Source of the DNA: Longimonas halophila | Lineage (GTDB): Bacteria; Bacteroidota; Rhodothermia; Rhodothermales; Salinibacteraceae | NCBI RefSeq assembly: GCF_002554705.1 | Contig: NZ_PDEP01000012.1 | Coordinates: 38,176 to 102,175 of the forward strand | Reading direction: 5' to 3' | Length of the DNA stretch: 64,000 nt | Translations under genes and position numbers: made by a program | Shown: one piece after another, positions 45,231 through 53,001 of the stretch | How positions within the stretch are numbered: position 1 is the stretch's first letter | How the letters are laid out: every line of letters begins with the position of its first letter | The notes under the pieces: model-generated | Databases searched by the model: none | Told to the model about the DNA's origin: nothing | Seen by the model: only the letters and a program-made list of their open reading frames with translations

Positions 45231-46733
45231 CTAATACCGCGCCGGTGCGCCATCTTCCGGAATCGATGCCTCAATGAACGCACGGATGTGGTCGTTCGAT
45301 GCTTCCAGGTCCTCATCGCGGAGATACATCATGTGGCCGCTCTCATAGCCCTCAAACCGCATCCGGTCGCCCAGGCGTCCGCTCGGGTCCATATTCCACA
45401 TGACGTACTTGGCCGAGAAGTAGTCCGTGGCTCCGTCGTAGTAGCCCGACTGCACCATCACGTGCAAGAACGGATTCTGCGCCATCGCCTGCCGCAGGTC
45501 TTCGGCCACGTTCACGTCGCCCTGGCCCTCCCACGGGCGCACCGGACCGAACACGTTGTACTGCAGGTCGGTCTCCAGCCCCAACTCCTCGCGCAGGTAC
45601 TCATTGATCGCCGGTGTGAATGCATGATTCCAGGCGATGAGCTCCGGCGGATAGTCGTACCGGTCGCCCGCATTCTCGCGGTCAACGCCTTTGTAACGCG
45701 AGTCGAGGCGGCCGATCGTGTGGCCCTCGTCGCGGAGGAGTTCCTTCCAGAAGTAAGACGCGGGCATCGCCAGGTTGTGATCCAGAATTGTCTGCGTAGA
45801 CACGCCGGCGTAGCGCGCCACCTGCTCGGCCACCTGCTGACGCCGCTCGTCATCCAGCGTGCCGCCCCGCGAGAGCGCCGGGACGAACACATCGAGCGTA
45901 TAGTTTTCGACCTCGTCCAGCAGATCCGTAAGTTCGCGCTGCTGCAGCTCGGCATCCAACTGCTCATGGTACCACGCCGCCGCCGTGTAGTAGGGCAGCT
46001 TCAGCGCCTCGGAGCGCGGCGACGGCCCCGGCGCTTGCAGGCCCATGCCGGTCGGCGACACGAGAACCACACCGTTCAGATACATCCAGTGGCGGTTCTG
46101 CAGCGCGCCCGCCAGTCCAGCCACGCGGGTCGTGCCATAGCTCTCGCCAATCAGATATTTCGGCGAGGTCCACCGCCCGTGGCGCGACACAAACACGTCG
46201 ATCCAGTCGGCCAGATAGGTCACATCGGCCTGCACGCCAAAGAACTGCTCGCGGTCCACCTCCTCGTCTACAATGCGCGAGAAGCCGGTGTTTACCGGGT
46301 TCACGTACAGGATGTCCGCCTCGTCGATGATCGAGTGCGGGTTGTCGCGCACGCCGTACGGCTGCACCGGGTAGCCCTCGTCGCTAATTTCCAGCAGTTT
46401 TGGACTCGTATACCCGAGGTGCATCCAGAGCGAGCCCGAGCCGGGTCCGCCGTTGAACGAGATCATGAGCGGACGCTCCGTGCGGTCGTCGACGTCGCTG
46501 CGTTCGTAGTACGTGTAGTGCAGCGACGCCATCGCGTGGCCGTCCTCGTGATACACCGGCTGCGTGCCCGTCGTTACGTCGTACGGAATCTCAGTGCCAT
46601 CTACCGTCACCGCATCGCTCTGCGTAATCGTCGTATCGACCGGTAGCGACCGCTGCTGCGCCTGCACATTCACCGTCAGCAGCACCGCCACGCATCCTGC
46701 CAGCCACAAAAGAGTACCCGTTCGCATCATCAT
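45231..46733 (-). CDS. Secreted serine carboxypeptidase-like protein (S10)
   Basis: 500 residues with a signal peptide ending VNVQAQQ. S10 signatures: MISFNGGPGSGSLWMHLGY (oxyanion hole region), YLIGESYGTTRVAGLAGAL with the nucleophile Ser, and near the C-terminus GYESGHMMYL with the likely catalytic His. Removes C-terminal residues from peptides outside the cytoplasm, probably for nutrition. Two more ATGs follow the first, so the start may shift by one or two codons. Confidence 0.92.
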   Translation of the reverse strand: MMMRTGTLLWLAGCVAVLLTVNVQAQQRSLPVDTTITQSDAVTVDGTEIPYDVTTGTQPVYHEDGHAMASLHYTYYERSDVDDRTERPLMISFNGGPGSGSLWMHLGYTSPKLLEISDEGYPVQPYGVRDNPHSIIDEADILYVNPVNTGFSRIVDEEVDREQFFGVQADVTYLADWIDVFVSRHGRWTSPKYLIGESYGTTRVAGLAGALQNRHWMYLNGVVLVSPTGMGLQAPGPSPRSEALKLPYYTAAAWYHEQLDAELQQRELTDLLDEVENYTLDVFVPALSRGGTLDDERRQQVAEQVARYAGVSTQTILDHNLAMPASYFWKELLRDEGHTIGRLDSRYKGVDRENAGDRYDYPPELIAWNHAFTPAINEYLREELGLETDLQYNVFGPVRPWEGQGDVNVAEDLRQAMAQNPFLHVMVQSGYYDGATDYFSAKYVMWNMDPSGRLGDRMRFEGYESGHMMYLRDEDLEASNDHIRAFIEASIPEDGAPARY

Positions 46734-47124
46734 ATCCGCGTTGGTTCATTAAGGAGAGCACCCTCAACGTACCGCACCGCCCCCGCAGATGCAACGCCCA
46801 CGCCACGAGCAGCAAGCGCGTGTTATCAATTGAGACAGACGACGCTCGTCGCATGGCACCACAGGCATGACCTTCGGCCCCTCCGCCGTGCGATGCAAAC
46901 CGTTTAGGGGCTCTGCCCCGTCGCTATCTGCCCCGTCGGGGCGACGAAGCAAAAGACGCTCCTGCGTCCGACACGCCGAAGCAGCCCAGCCTTCCCATTT
47001 TAGGGGAAACACAAAGCCAAGCTGCCCGCTCCACCACCCGTCGCAAGCGTTGGGGGATGCATTCGTGGTCGGTAGCTTGTATCTTGGAGACGTACCCCTC
47101 TGCCCCCACCCGCATTTGGATGCT
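46734..47124. repeat. Intergenic region with a dispersed repeat
   Basis: 391 bp between the divergent S10 and S9 peptidase genes. 46847-46924 (CTCGTCGCATGGCAC, GCATGACCTTCGGCCCCT, GGGGCTCTGCCCC) is an inverted copy of 32398-32477 and related to the MITE at 2534. The two promoters must lie at its ends. Confidence 0.75.
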
Positions 47125-49149
47125 ATGCCTACCGTTTCGCTTCGATCGCTCGTGTTCGGCGTGCTGCTGCTCGTACTCGCCAGTCCCGCCGCCCTGCAGG
47201 CGCAAGAGCGCGGCATGCAGCCTGCCGACTACTACCACCTGAAGATGAGCAGCGACGCGCAGATCTCGCCCGATGGCACGCGCATCGTGTTTGTGCGCAC
47301 CTCCATCGCCGAGGACCGCCGCAGCCGCGAATCCAGCCTGTGGATGGTGCCCGCCGATGGCTCTGCAGCGCCGTACGCATTCACGCAGGGCACGTCCGAC
47401 CGCAGCCCGCGCTGGTCGCCGAGCGGCGATCGCATTGCGTTCCTGAGTAGCCGCGACGAGAAGCCGCAGCTCCACATCATCCGCACCGACGGCGGCGAGG
47501 CCCATGCCGTCACCGAACTGGAGCAAGGCAGCATCCGCGCCTACGAATGGCTGCCCAGCGGCGAGCGCGTGCTGCTCACCCTGTCGATTGATCCGTCGGT
47601 CGAGGATCCCACCGAAGAAGCCGACGAGCCGGAGGGGCCGCGTCCCGACACCACCGTGGTGCGCGAGGCCGCCTACCGCACCGGCGCCGGGAGCTTCCTG
47701 GGCGCTGAGCGCCACACGCTGTGGATGCTCACACTCGACGAGGGCACGCTTACCCCACTCGCAGGCGATTCCGACTACCACATCCACAACGCCACCGTAT
47801 CCCCCGATGGCGAAACCGTTGCCTTCAACGCCGACTTTACGGGCGAGGAGTTCGATGCCGGGTTCAACCAGGATATCCATCTGCTTGCGCTCGATAGCGG
47901 CGAGGTGCGCACGCTCGACACCCCCGAGCGTCGTGCTCAGAATCCGGTCTTTTCTCCCGATGGCACGCACCTGCTCTACCACCACACCGCCGACCGCTAC
48001 GAGCCGACTGAGCTACACCGCATTCCGGTTGATGGCGGTACGCCCGAGGTCCTCCATGACGGCATGAACCTGAGCACTTCAAGCGTCCAGTGGCCTGCGG
48101 GACACGACCAGCCGTTTTTTAGCGCGGATTATCGGGGCTCGCATCCGATCTTCCAGCTTACGCCGACTGCCTCCGCATCCGCCCTGATTGGTGAAGGCGC
48201 CAGCCTGAGCACACCCTCATTCTCGGACGATGGCACGCGCATCGCCTACACGCGCCACGACGAAACCACCCCGCCCCAGGTGTGGACCGCCCGCGCCGAC
48301 GGCTCGGATGCGCAGGCGCTCTCGACTTTCAACGCTGAGATGCTCGATTCGCTCGCGGTGCAGCCCTACGAACGGTTTACGTTCGAGCACGACGGCGGCG
48401 GCACGCTCGATGGATTTCTGCTGCGGCCTGTTGGATTCGAAGACGGCGACTCGTATCCGCTTGTGCTCAACATTAAAGGCGGCCCGGGCGGCATGTGGGG
48501 CCACGAGTGGTTCCACGAAATGCAGATGCTTGCGGCGGCGGGATACGGCGTGGTCTTCACCAACTACCGGGGCAGCACCGGCTACGGCTACGACTTCCAG
48601 AGCGCGGTGCGCCTCGACTACGGCGGCGTGGACTACCGCGACAACATGGCACTCGTAGACGCCGCCCTGGAGCGCTTCGACTGGATCGACGACGAGCGCC
48701 TGCTCATCACTGGTGGGAGCCACGGCGGCTTTCTCACCAACTGGATTACCACGCAGACCGATCGCTTTCGCGCCGCCGTTACGCAGCGCAGCGTGAGCAA
48801 CTGGATCTCGGAGGCCGGTACGCAGGCTTTTCCGCCCCGCGAGATGAACGCCGAGTTCGGCGGCTCGCTGTGGACGAACTTCGACTACTACTGGAACCGC
48901 TCGCCCCTACAGTTTGCCGACCAGGTGACGACGCCCACGCTCATTATCCACAGCCAGAACGACCACATCACGCCCATTGGGCAGGGCATGGAGTGGTACT
49001 ACGCGCTGAAGAATGGGGGCGTCCCCACCAAGATGGTGATGTTTGCAGGCGAGGGCCACGGCCTCTCACGCGGCGGCGCGCCCGTCAATCTCGTGGAGCG
49101 CCTCAAGCAGATGATGCAGTGGTTTGAGCAGTGGGATGGGGTGGAGTAG
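47125..49149 (+). CDS. Secreted S9-family prolyl oligopeptidase/dipeptidyl peptidase
   Basis: 674 residues from the ATG at 47125, giving a signal peptide ending ASPAALQAQ. An N-terminal beta-propeller of WD40-like repeats (SPDGTRIVFVRTS, SPSGDRIAFLSSRDEKPQLH) is followed by an alpha/beta hydrolase with Ser in TGGSHGGFLTNW (about 531), Asp in SQNDHITP (about 612) and His in GEGHGLS (about 645). Cleaves short peptides. It is divergent from the S10 peptidase. Confidence 0.95.
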   Translation: MPTVSLRSLVFGVLLLVLASPAALQAQERGMQPADYYHLKMSSDAQISPDGTRIVFVRTSIAEDRRSRESSLWMVPADGSAAPYAFTQGTSDRSPRWSPSGDRIAFLSSRDEKPQLHIIRTDGGEAHAVTELEQGSIRAYEWLPSGERVLLTLSIDPSVEDPTEEADEPEGPRPDTTVVREAAYRTGAGSFLGAERHTLWMLTLDEGTLTPLAGDSDYHIHNATVSPDGETVAFNADFTGEEFDAGFNQDIHLLALDSGEVRTLDTPERRAQNPVFSPDGTHLLYHHTADRYEPTELHRIPVDGGTPEVLHDGMNLSTSSVQWPAGHDQPFFSADYRGSHPIFQLTPTASASALIGEGASLSTPSFSDDGTRIAYTRHDETTPPQVWTARADGSDAQALSTFNAEMLDSLAVQPYERFTFEHDGGGTLDGFLLRPVGFEDGDSYPLVLNIKGGPGGMWGHEWFHEMQMLAAAGYGVVFTNYRGSTGYGYDFQSAVRLDYGGVDYRDNMALVDAALERFDWIDDERLLITGGSHGGFLTNWITTQTDRFRAAVTQRSVSNWISEAGTQAFPPREMNAEFGGSLWTNFDYYWNRSPLQFADQVTTPTLIIHSQNDHITPIGQGMEWYYALKNGGVPTKMVMFAGEGHGLSRGGAPVNLVERLKQMMQWFEQWDGVE

Positions 49150-49174
49150 CCGCCTTTCGGTGCAAGTTCTCCGG

Positions 49175-49567
49175 CTACTGCGGTGCCTGTCTCGTTCTGT
49201 CGCGTATGTAGAGATGCAGATGCGTTGTGCATCCGGGGTTGAAGTCGGCCCCACAGTCGGGGCATGCATGTTCGGCGTTGAGATACTGCCGCCACGTAAG
49301 CACCGTACGGCATGCGCCGCACAGCACCGCCCGCTCATCGAGATCCGCCTGCGCATCCCACTGCTGTGAAGCGTGGTCGGCGACAGCGTCATGGCACGCA
49401 TGACACGGATAGAACACGTTGCAGCACGGAAACCGGAGTGCAATTACGTCGCGCTCGGTTGCGTAGTGGGCGCAACGCGTCTCCGCATCCACGCCCATGC
49501 CGCACAGGGGGGCATCGAAGCGAGGATCGGTTTCAGGGGGATGCGTGGTGCGGCGATTGGTTGGCAT
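49175..49567 (-). CDS. CHY zinc finger protein
   Basis: 130 residues. Cys/His pattern of the CHY zinc finger family: CAHYATERDVIALRFPCCNV, FYPCHACHDAVADH, AVLCGACRTVL and HACPDCGADFNPGC. Binds several zinc ions. Bacterial members are small proteins of unknown role. Its gene ends close to the S9 peptidase stop, in convergent orientation. Confidence 0.93.
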   Translation of the reverse strand: MPTNRRTTHPPETDPRFDAPLCGMGVDAETRCAHYATERDVIALRFPCCNVFYPCHACHDAVADHASQQWDAQADLDERAVLCGACRTVLTWRQYLNAEHACPDCGADFNPGCTTHLHLYIRDRTRQAPQ

Positions 49568-49585
49568 GATAGCGTTGCTGGAAAT

Positions 49586-49628
49586 GTCGTCAGTCTATCG
49601 TTACCGCGTACCGGCGCACCTGTGGGAA
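49586..49628 (-). repeat. 43-bp duplicate of the 3' end of the 50615 gene (left copy)
   Basis: Identical at 42 of 43 positions to 50611-50653. Read on the minus strand it encodes FPQVRRYAVTID then stop, matching the natural FPQVRRYAVTVD end of the propeller lipoprotein. The two copies enclose the toxin-antitoxin genes, with the toxin stop only 9 bp away. Confidence 0.9.
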
Positions 49629-49636
49629 GGATGTCG

Positions 49637-50119
49637 TCATGCCTCATCTGCCATGCGCAGTACCTGCCGGATAACTGCCCCATTCACGTGCATTCCAGAG
49701 CGAACGAGTGACTGGATGACAGGCCTCACCATATCGAGATGCCCTTGTTTTTTGGCTAAGACAAGTATGCCAAGCGTTCCAATGACTGGAATGTCGAACG
49801 CCTGCGCGCAGCGGCGGGCTGCTGCATCATCTACAACGACTGTCCAACCCGCACTTTGTAGTGCATAAGAGAGTACATTACTCTCACCTTGTCCAAGGTC
49901 CCAGGCTGCGACTTCCGAAACAACAGGAGAAGTTGATTCAACCCACCGGCTGTGCTCTTCCAGCCACGTACGCGCTGGATCATCTTTTTCAGTATCCCGC
50001 ACCTCGTTGGATACTGCTTCTGGAATAAGAAGACTGTCTGCGGTAAGCGCTAATAAGTCTGCATAGCCAATTGTAGCAAGGAGAATAATCGGCGAGGCAT
50101 CGACAACCCACCTTCTCAT
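49637..50119 (-). CDS. PIN-like toxin, DUF3368 family
   Basis: 160 residues. Starts MRRWVVDASPIILLATIGYA with the first metal-binding Asp, IPEAVSNEVRD with the Glu, and WTVVVDDAAARRCAQ with later acidic residues of the PIN fold. Likely an RNase toxin. Its ATG overlaps the stop of the UPF0175 antitoxin by 4 bp (50116-50119), the usual antitoxin-first order. The gene is enclosed by the 43-bp duplication. Confidence 0.9.
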   Translation of the reverse strand: MRRWVVDASPIILLATIGYADLLALTADSLLIPEAVSNEVRDTEKDDPARTWLEEHSRWVESTSPVVSEVAAWDLGQGESNVLSYALQSAGWTVVVDDAAARRCAQAFDIPVIGTLGILVLAKKQGHLDMVRPVIQSLVRSGMHVNGAVIRQVLRMADEA

Positions 50120-50412
50120 GCGTCTCCAGAAGTGCTGGTGCGCGGAAGCGACGTGCCGAGAGCCTGCTGAATCTCATCCCTGATCTCTTCGGGAGTTGTC
50201 TGGATAGGGCTGACGCCATACCGTGCCAGGGCTGTGATAAAAGCAGGACGTGGGAGGCCAGCAATCTCTGCCGCCTTGCTTTGTGAGATTCGCTCCATTT
50301 CATACCACTTGATTGCAGCCGCAAGCCGAAGCTCGCGCCCAAATTCCTCGGGCGAGCGACGGAGCGCCGAGAAGACGTCGTCCGGAAGTTCTATTTTTAG
50401 TGTTTTGGACAT
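50116..50412 (-). CDS. UPF0175 family antitoxin
   Basis: 98 residues from the ATG at 50412 (MSKTLKIELPDDVFSAL). The segment EFGRELRLAAAIKWYEM and then RISQSKAAEIAGLPRPAFI matches the UPF0175 DNA-binding family, whose members pair with DUF3368 toxins. It likely represses its own promoter and neutralises the toxin encoded immediately downstream. Confidence 0.92.
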   Translation of the reverse strand: MSKTLKIELPDDVFSALRRSPEEFGRELRLAAAIKWYEMERISQSKAAEIAGLPRPAFITALARYGVSPIQTTPEEIRDEIQQALGTSLPRTSTSGDA

Positions 50413-50610
50413 AGGTAGACTGGACCGCAATGAGGTAAATCATTTCTGATACGGGAGGGGGGATGCGTTCGTTCTTACGTATGACGGATCGCCGCCCGTT
50501 TCCGCAAAGGAGTTTGAGTGCTGTGTATGGGACAGCGTACGGAAAACCACCTGGGAAGCCCACTTCAGTGATGCGTATCTGACGGTCACATGGTGGAGGT
50601 TGTCGTGAAC

Positions 50611-50653
50611 GTCGTCAGTCTACCGTTACCGCGTACCGGCGCACCTGTGGGAA
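50611..50653 (-). repeat. 43-bp duplicate, right copy (true gene end)
   Basis: The functional 3' end of the propeller lipoprotein gene, including its stop. The left copy is at 49586-49628. The 982 bp between the copies hold only the toxin-antitoxin pair and its upstream DNA. Confidence 0.9.
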
Positions 50654-51790
50654 AGGCGTTGAGACAGTGGTGTACAGCGTGCCCTCAGGCCCGGTGGTCT
50701 GGATGCGTCCGATGCCCGGCGTGCGCATCTCTTCCCACAGCAACCGACCCTGAAAGCGGCCTTCCGGATCAAAGAGATCAATCGCGCTGGCGGGAATCGG
50801 GTCCTCGGCGTTGTCGTTTGCAGACTGCTCTGTGTGCTCATTGGGGTCCTGTACATTGGTAGGCCACGACGATGCCACAAGCATATGTCCATTGGGAAGT
50901 ACAGCGGGGGCGCCCAGATAACCGTACATGCGCATCATTGTAGAGCCTTCTCCCTGAAATACGCCCGGCCCCATTATCGTGTCGATGTTGGGACGATCGA
51001 TCTGCCGAGTTTGCGTGCCGTTGAGTGTGTATTGGCGCAGTTGGTATGCTGTTACGTGACTCACCCAGAGATGCTCATCATACACGGAAACCCCACCGCC
51101 AACGCCCATCCCATCCGGCAGATCCAGGTCGAAGTCGACCTCAACGGTCCGATCATGTGTCCAGGTGTCAGTGTCAATGAAATACAGTTTTTGCGGGTCG
51201 CCCCCGTATGCCGAGCGACTGAGGATCAGGTGGCCATTCGCATAGGCCGTGACCGATCCTCGCACGTCCAGCTCATCGATTCCAATGCTTTCCACAAACG
51301 TGCCGTCGGTTGTCCAAATATCGACACGACTGTTCATCTGATTCGAAACGTATAGCCGCCCGTCGCCATCCCCGGCCATGCCATATGCGTTGCTGAACTC
51401 GCCCGGCCCTTCGCCTTCGCGACCGGCGCTCCACCGCAGGCTGCCGTCGGGATTGAACGCCACCAGACGGTTGTTGCCATAGTCGAGCACGTACACCGCG
51501 CCCTCCGCGTCGACAACGACACCGCGCACATCGGCCAACATCGCTTCTTCGGGGGTCTCCTCAGCGCCGAAGGTCTGCTCCAACTCAAACTGAATCGGTG
51601 CAGCGTCGTGGTCTTCCCATACCGTCGTGCCGGTGTTTGTGACGTAGGTCACACCGTCGCGCTCTTCGATCGTTACGTCGCCGGAGGACGAGCCCCCGCA
51701 TCCCGCCCACAGGGCCGTCGCGAACAGGATAAAGAATGGAGCGAGAAGACGCGTTCTGTGCGCGGAAGACGTAGCAGCAGAGACGAACAT
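50615..51790 (-). CDS. Beta-propeller lipoprotein
   Basis: 391 residues from the ATG at 51790, chosen for the lipoprotein signal LAPFFILFATALWAGC. Repeated blades: VRGVVVDAEGAVYVLDYGNN, WSAGREGEGPGEFSNAYGMA, GRLYVSNQMNSRVDIW. This is the six-bladed propeller type seen at 35998. The last codons coincide with the 43-bp duplicated segment. Function unknown, probably at the cell surface. Confidence 0.8.
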   Translation of the reverse strand: MFVSAATSSAHRTRLLAPFFILFATALWAGCGGSSSGDVTIEERDGVTYVTNTGTTVWEDHDAAPIQFELEQTFGAEETPEEAMLADVRGVVVDAEGAVYVLDYGNNRLVAFNPDGSLRWSAGREGEGPGEFSNAYGMAGDGDGRLYVSNQMNSRVDIWTTDGTFVESIGIDELDVRGSVTAYANGHLILSRSAYGGDPQKLYFIDTDTWTHDRTVEVDFDLDLPDGMGVGGGVSVYDEHLWVSHVTAYQLRQYTLNGTQTRQIDRPNIDTIMGPGVFQGEGSTMMRMYGYLGAPAVLPNGHMLVASSWPTNVQDPNEHTEQSANDNAEDPIPASAIDLFDPEGRFQGRLLWEEMRTPGIGRIQTTGPEGTLYTTVSTPFPQVRRYAVTVD

Positions 51791-52029
51791 CGTGCGAGTG
51801 CGAATGCGGATGCAGGAGCAGTGCTGTGAAGTTACCCTATGATAGCAAGATGAATCGGAGGTGTCAATCTGATGTGCAGAGCACGATTGGAAGCCGCTGT
51901 ACACAGTTACACGAGGACACCTGAGCAAGCCGTCACAGAATCGGCATTCTCGGTCCCTCAGCCCGTGGCGGGCGTCCGGTCGCGAACGCACGTGGGCAAA
52001 AGCCTATTCTTACACGCTATTCCTAACGG

Positions 52030-52902
52030 CTATTCGTGAGGGGCAGCGGCATCACTCGTGCGCAGGCGCCGCCAGCCGTAGGTGCCTCCGGCCAGCGCAA
52101 GGAGCACAAGTCCACCGTCTACCGGCACCGGATCCGGCGGCAAGGGCGGATTCGGGTTGAGCGGGTCTCCCGGCAGGGGGGGATCGGGCGGTTCGTCCAT
52201 GCTGAACGCAGGCCCGGTGATAGACTCGTCAGCATTGGCCCAGGCGGGAATGCGCTCGGCGGCAGAGGCCCGTGAAGACGCACGTAGCTGGCGTTCAATT
52301 GCCCCCACCTGTCGTTCTAACTGCCGAAGTTCGTTCCTACTCGATGCGAGGGCCCCGGCCCATCCACCCGGATCCGATCCAGCAGGCCGAGGCGTACGTG
52401 CCGAACGTGCTGTCCGAGATGCACGTCGGCCTTCAACGTCTGCAGGGGCCCACGATCGCGAGACCGAAGTCCCAGATCGGCGCCCCGATGCACCGCCCCA
52501 GCCCGACGTTTGTCCCGCCAAGCGGCCTGCGTGTAGACGCCAGGACGGACGAGACTGCGTGGAACGGCTATTGCGTGCGGAAATCCCGTCCAGCGGGTTG
52601 CTGTCCAGCGGGTTACCCCGAAGCACCTGTGGCACCTCGCCCTTAAACTGGCTCATCAGTTTGGGGGCCGACTCGGCGCGATGGGATGCCCTGTTTCCCA
52701 TGGCTTGATCTTCTGTAGCTTGCTGATTCCATGGCTCGGGCGGCTCCGCCGTGAGCGCGGGATATAGCGCTACAAAAGCCCCTCCGATGCCAAGAAGAAC
52801 AAGCACAAACAAAACCAGGTCGGCTCCGGTCGAGAGCGATCCGTGCGTAGAGGACAACATATCAAAGGAGAAACTACTCAGGTGGAGAACAGAAAACGAC
52901 AT
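52030..52902 (-). CDS. Membrane-anchored protein with PID-CTERM-like tail
   Basis: 290 residues from the ATG at 52902. One hydrophobic segment near the N-terminus (LVLFVLVLLGIGGAFVALYP), a long low-complexity middle rich in Arg, Ser and Gly, a short coiled-coil-like part (ELRQLERQVGAIERQLRASS), then a Pro-rich linker (PPLPGDPLNPNPPLPPDPVP). It ends VDGGLVLLALAGGTYGWRRL plus a short hydrophilic tail. Such an ending, P-V/I-D-G-G, a helix and then basic residues, resembles the PID-CTERM sorting signal of Bacteroidota. Function unknown. Confidence 0.6.
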   Translation of the reverse strand: MSFSVLHLSSFSFDMLSSTHGSLSTGADLVLFVLVLLGIGGAFVALYPALTAEPPEPWNQQATEDQAMGNRASHRAESAPKLMSQFKGEVPQVLRGNPLDSNPLDGISARNSRSTQSRPSWRLHAGRLAGQTSGWGGASGRRSGTSVSRSWAPADVEGRRASRTARSARTPRPAGSDPGGWAGALASSRNELRQLERQVGAIERQLRASSRASAAERIPAWANADESITGPAFSMDEPPDPPLPGDPLNPNPPLPPDPVPVDGGLVLLALAGGTYGWRRLRTSDAAAPHE

Positions 52903-53001
52903 AAAACGGGCCTCCCAGCATGCGCTGGCAAGAGTGCACCGCTGGTGGGAGCGCACGCCCGAACAAGGTGGTAAAGCGCCATGGCGACCATGCCATGACC
53001 A

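Noticed and set aside
45288..46646. Long plus-strand frame opposite the S10 peptidase
   Set aside because: Arg/His/Val-rich shadow; the minus strand carries a full peptidase with signal peptide.
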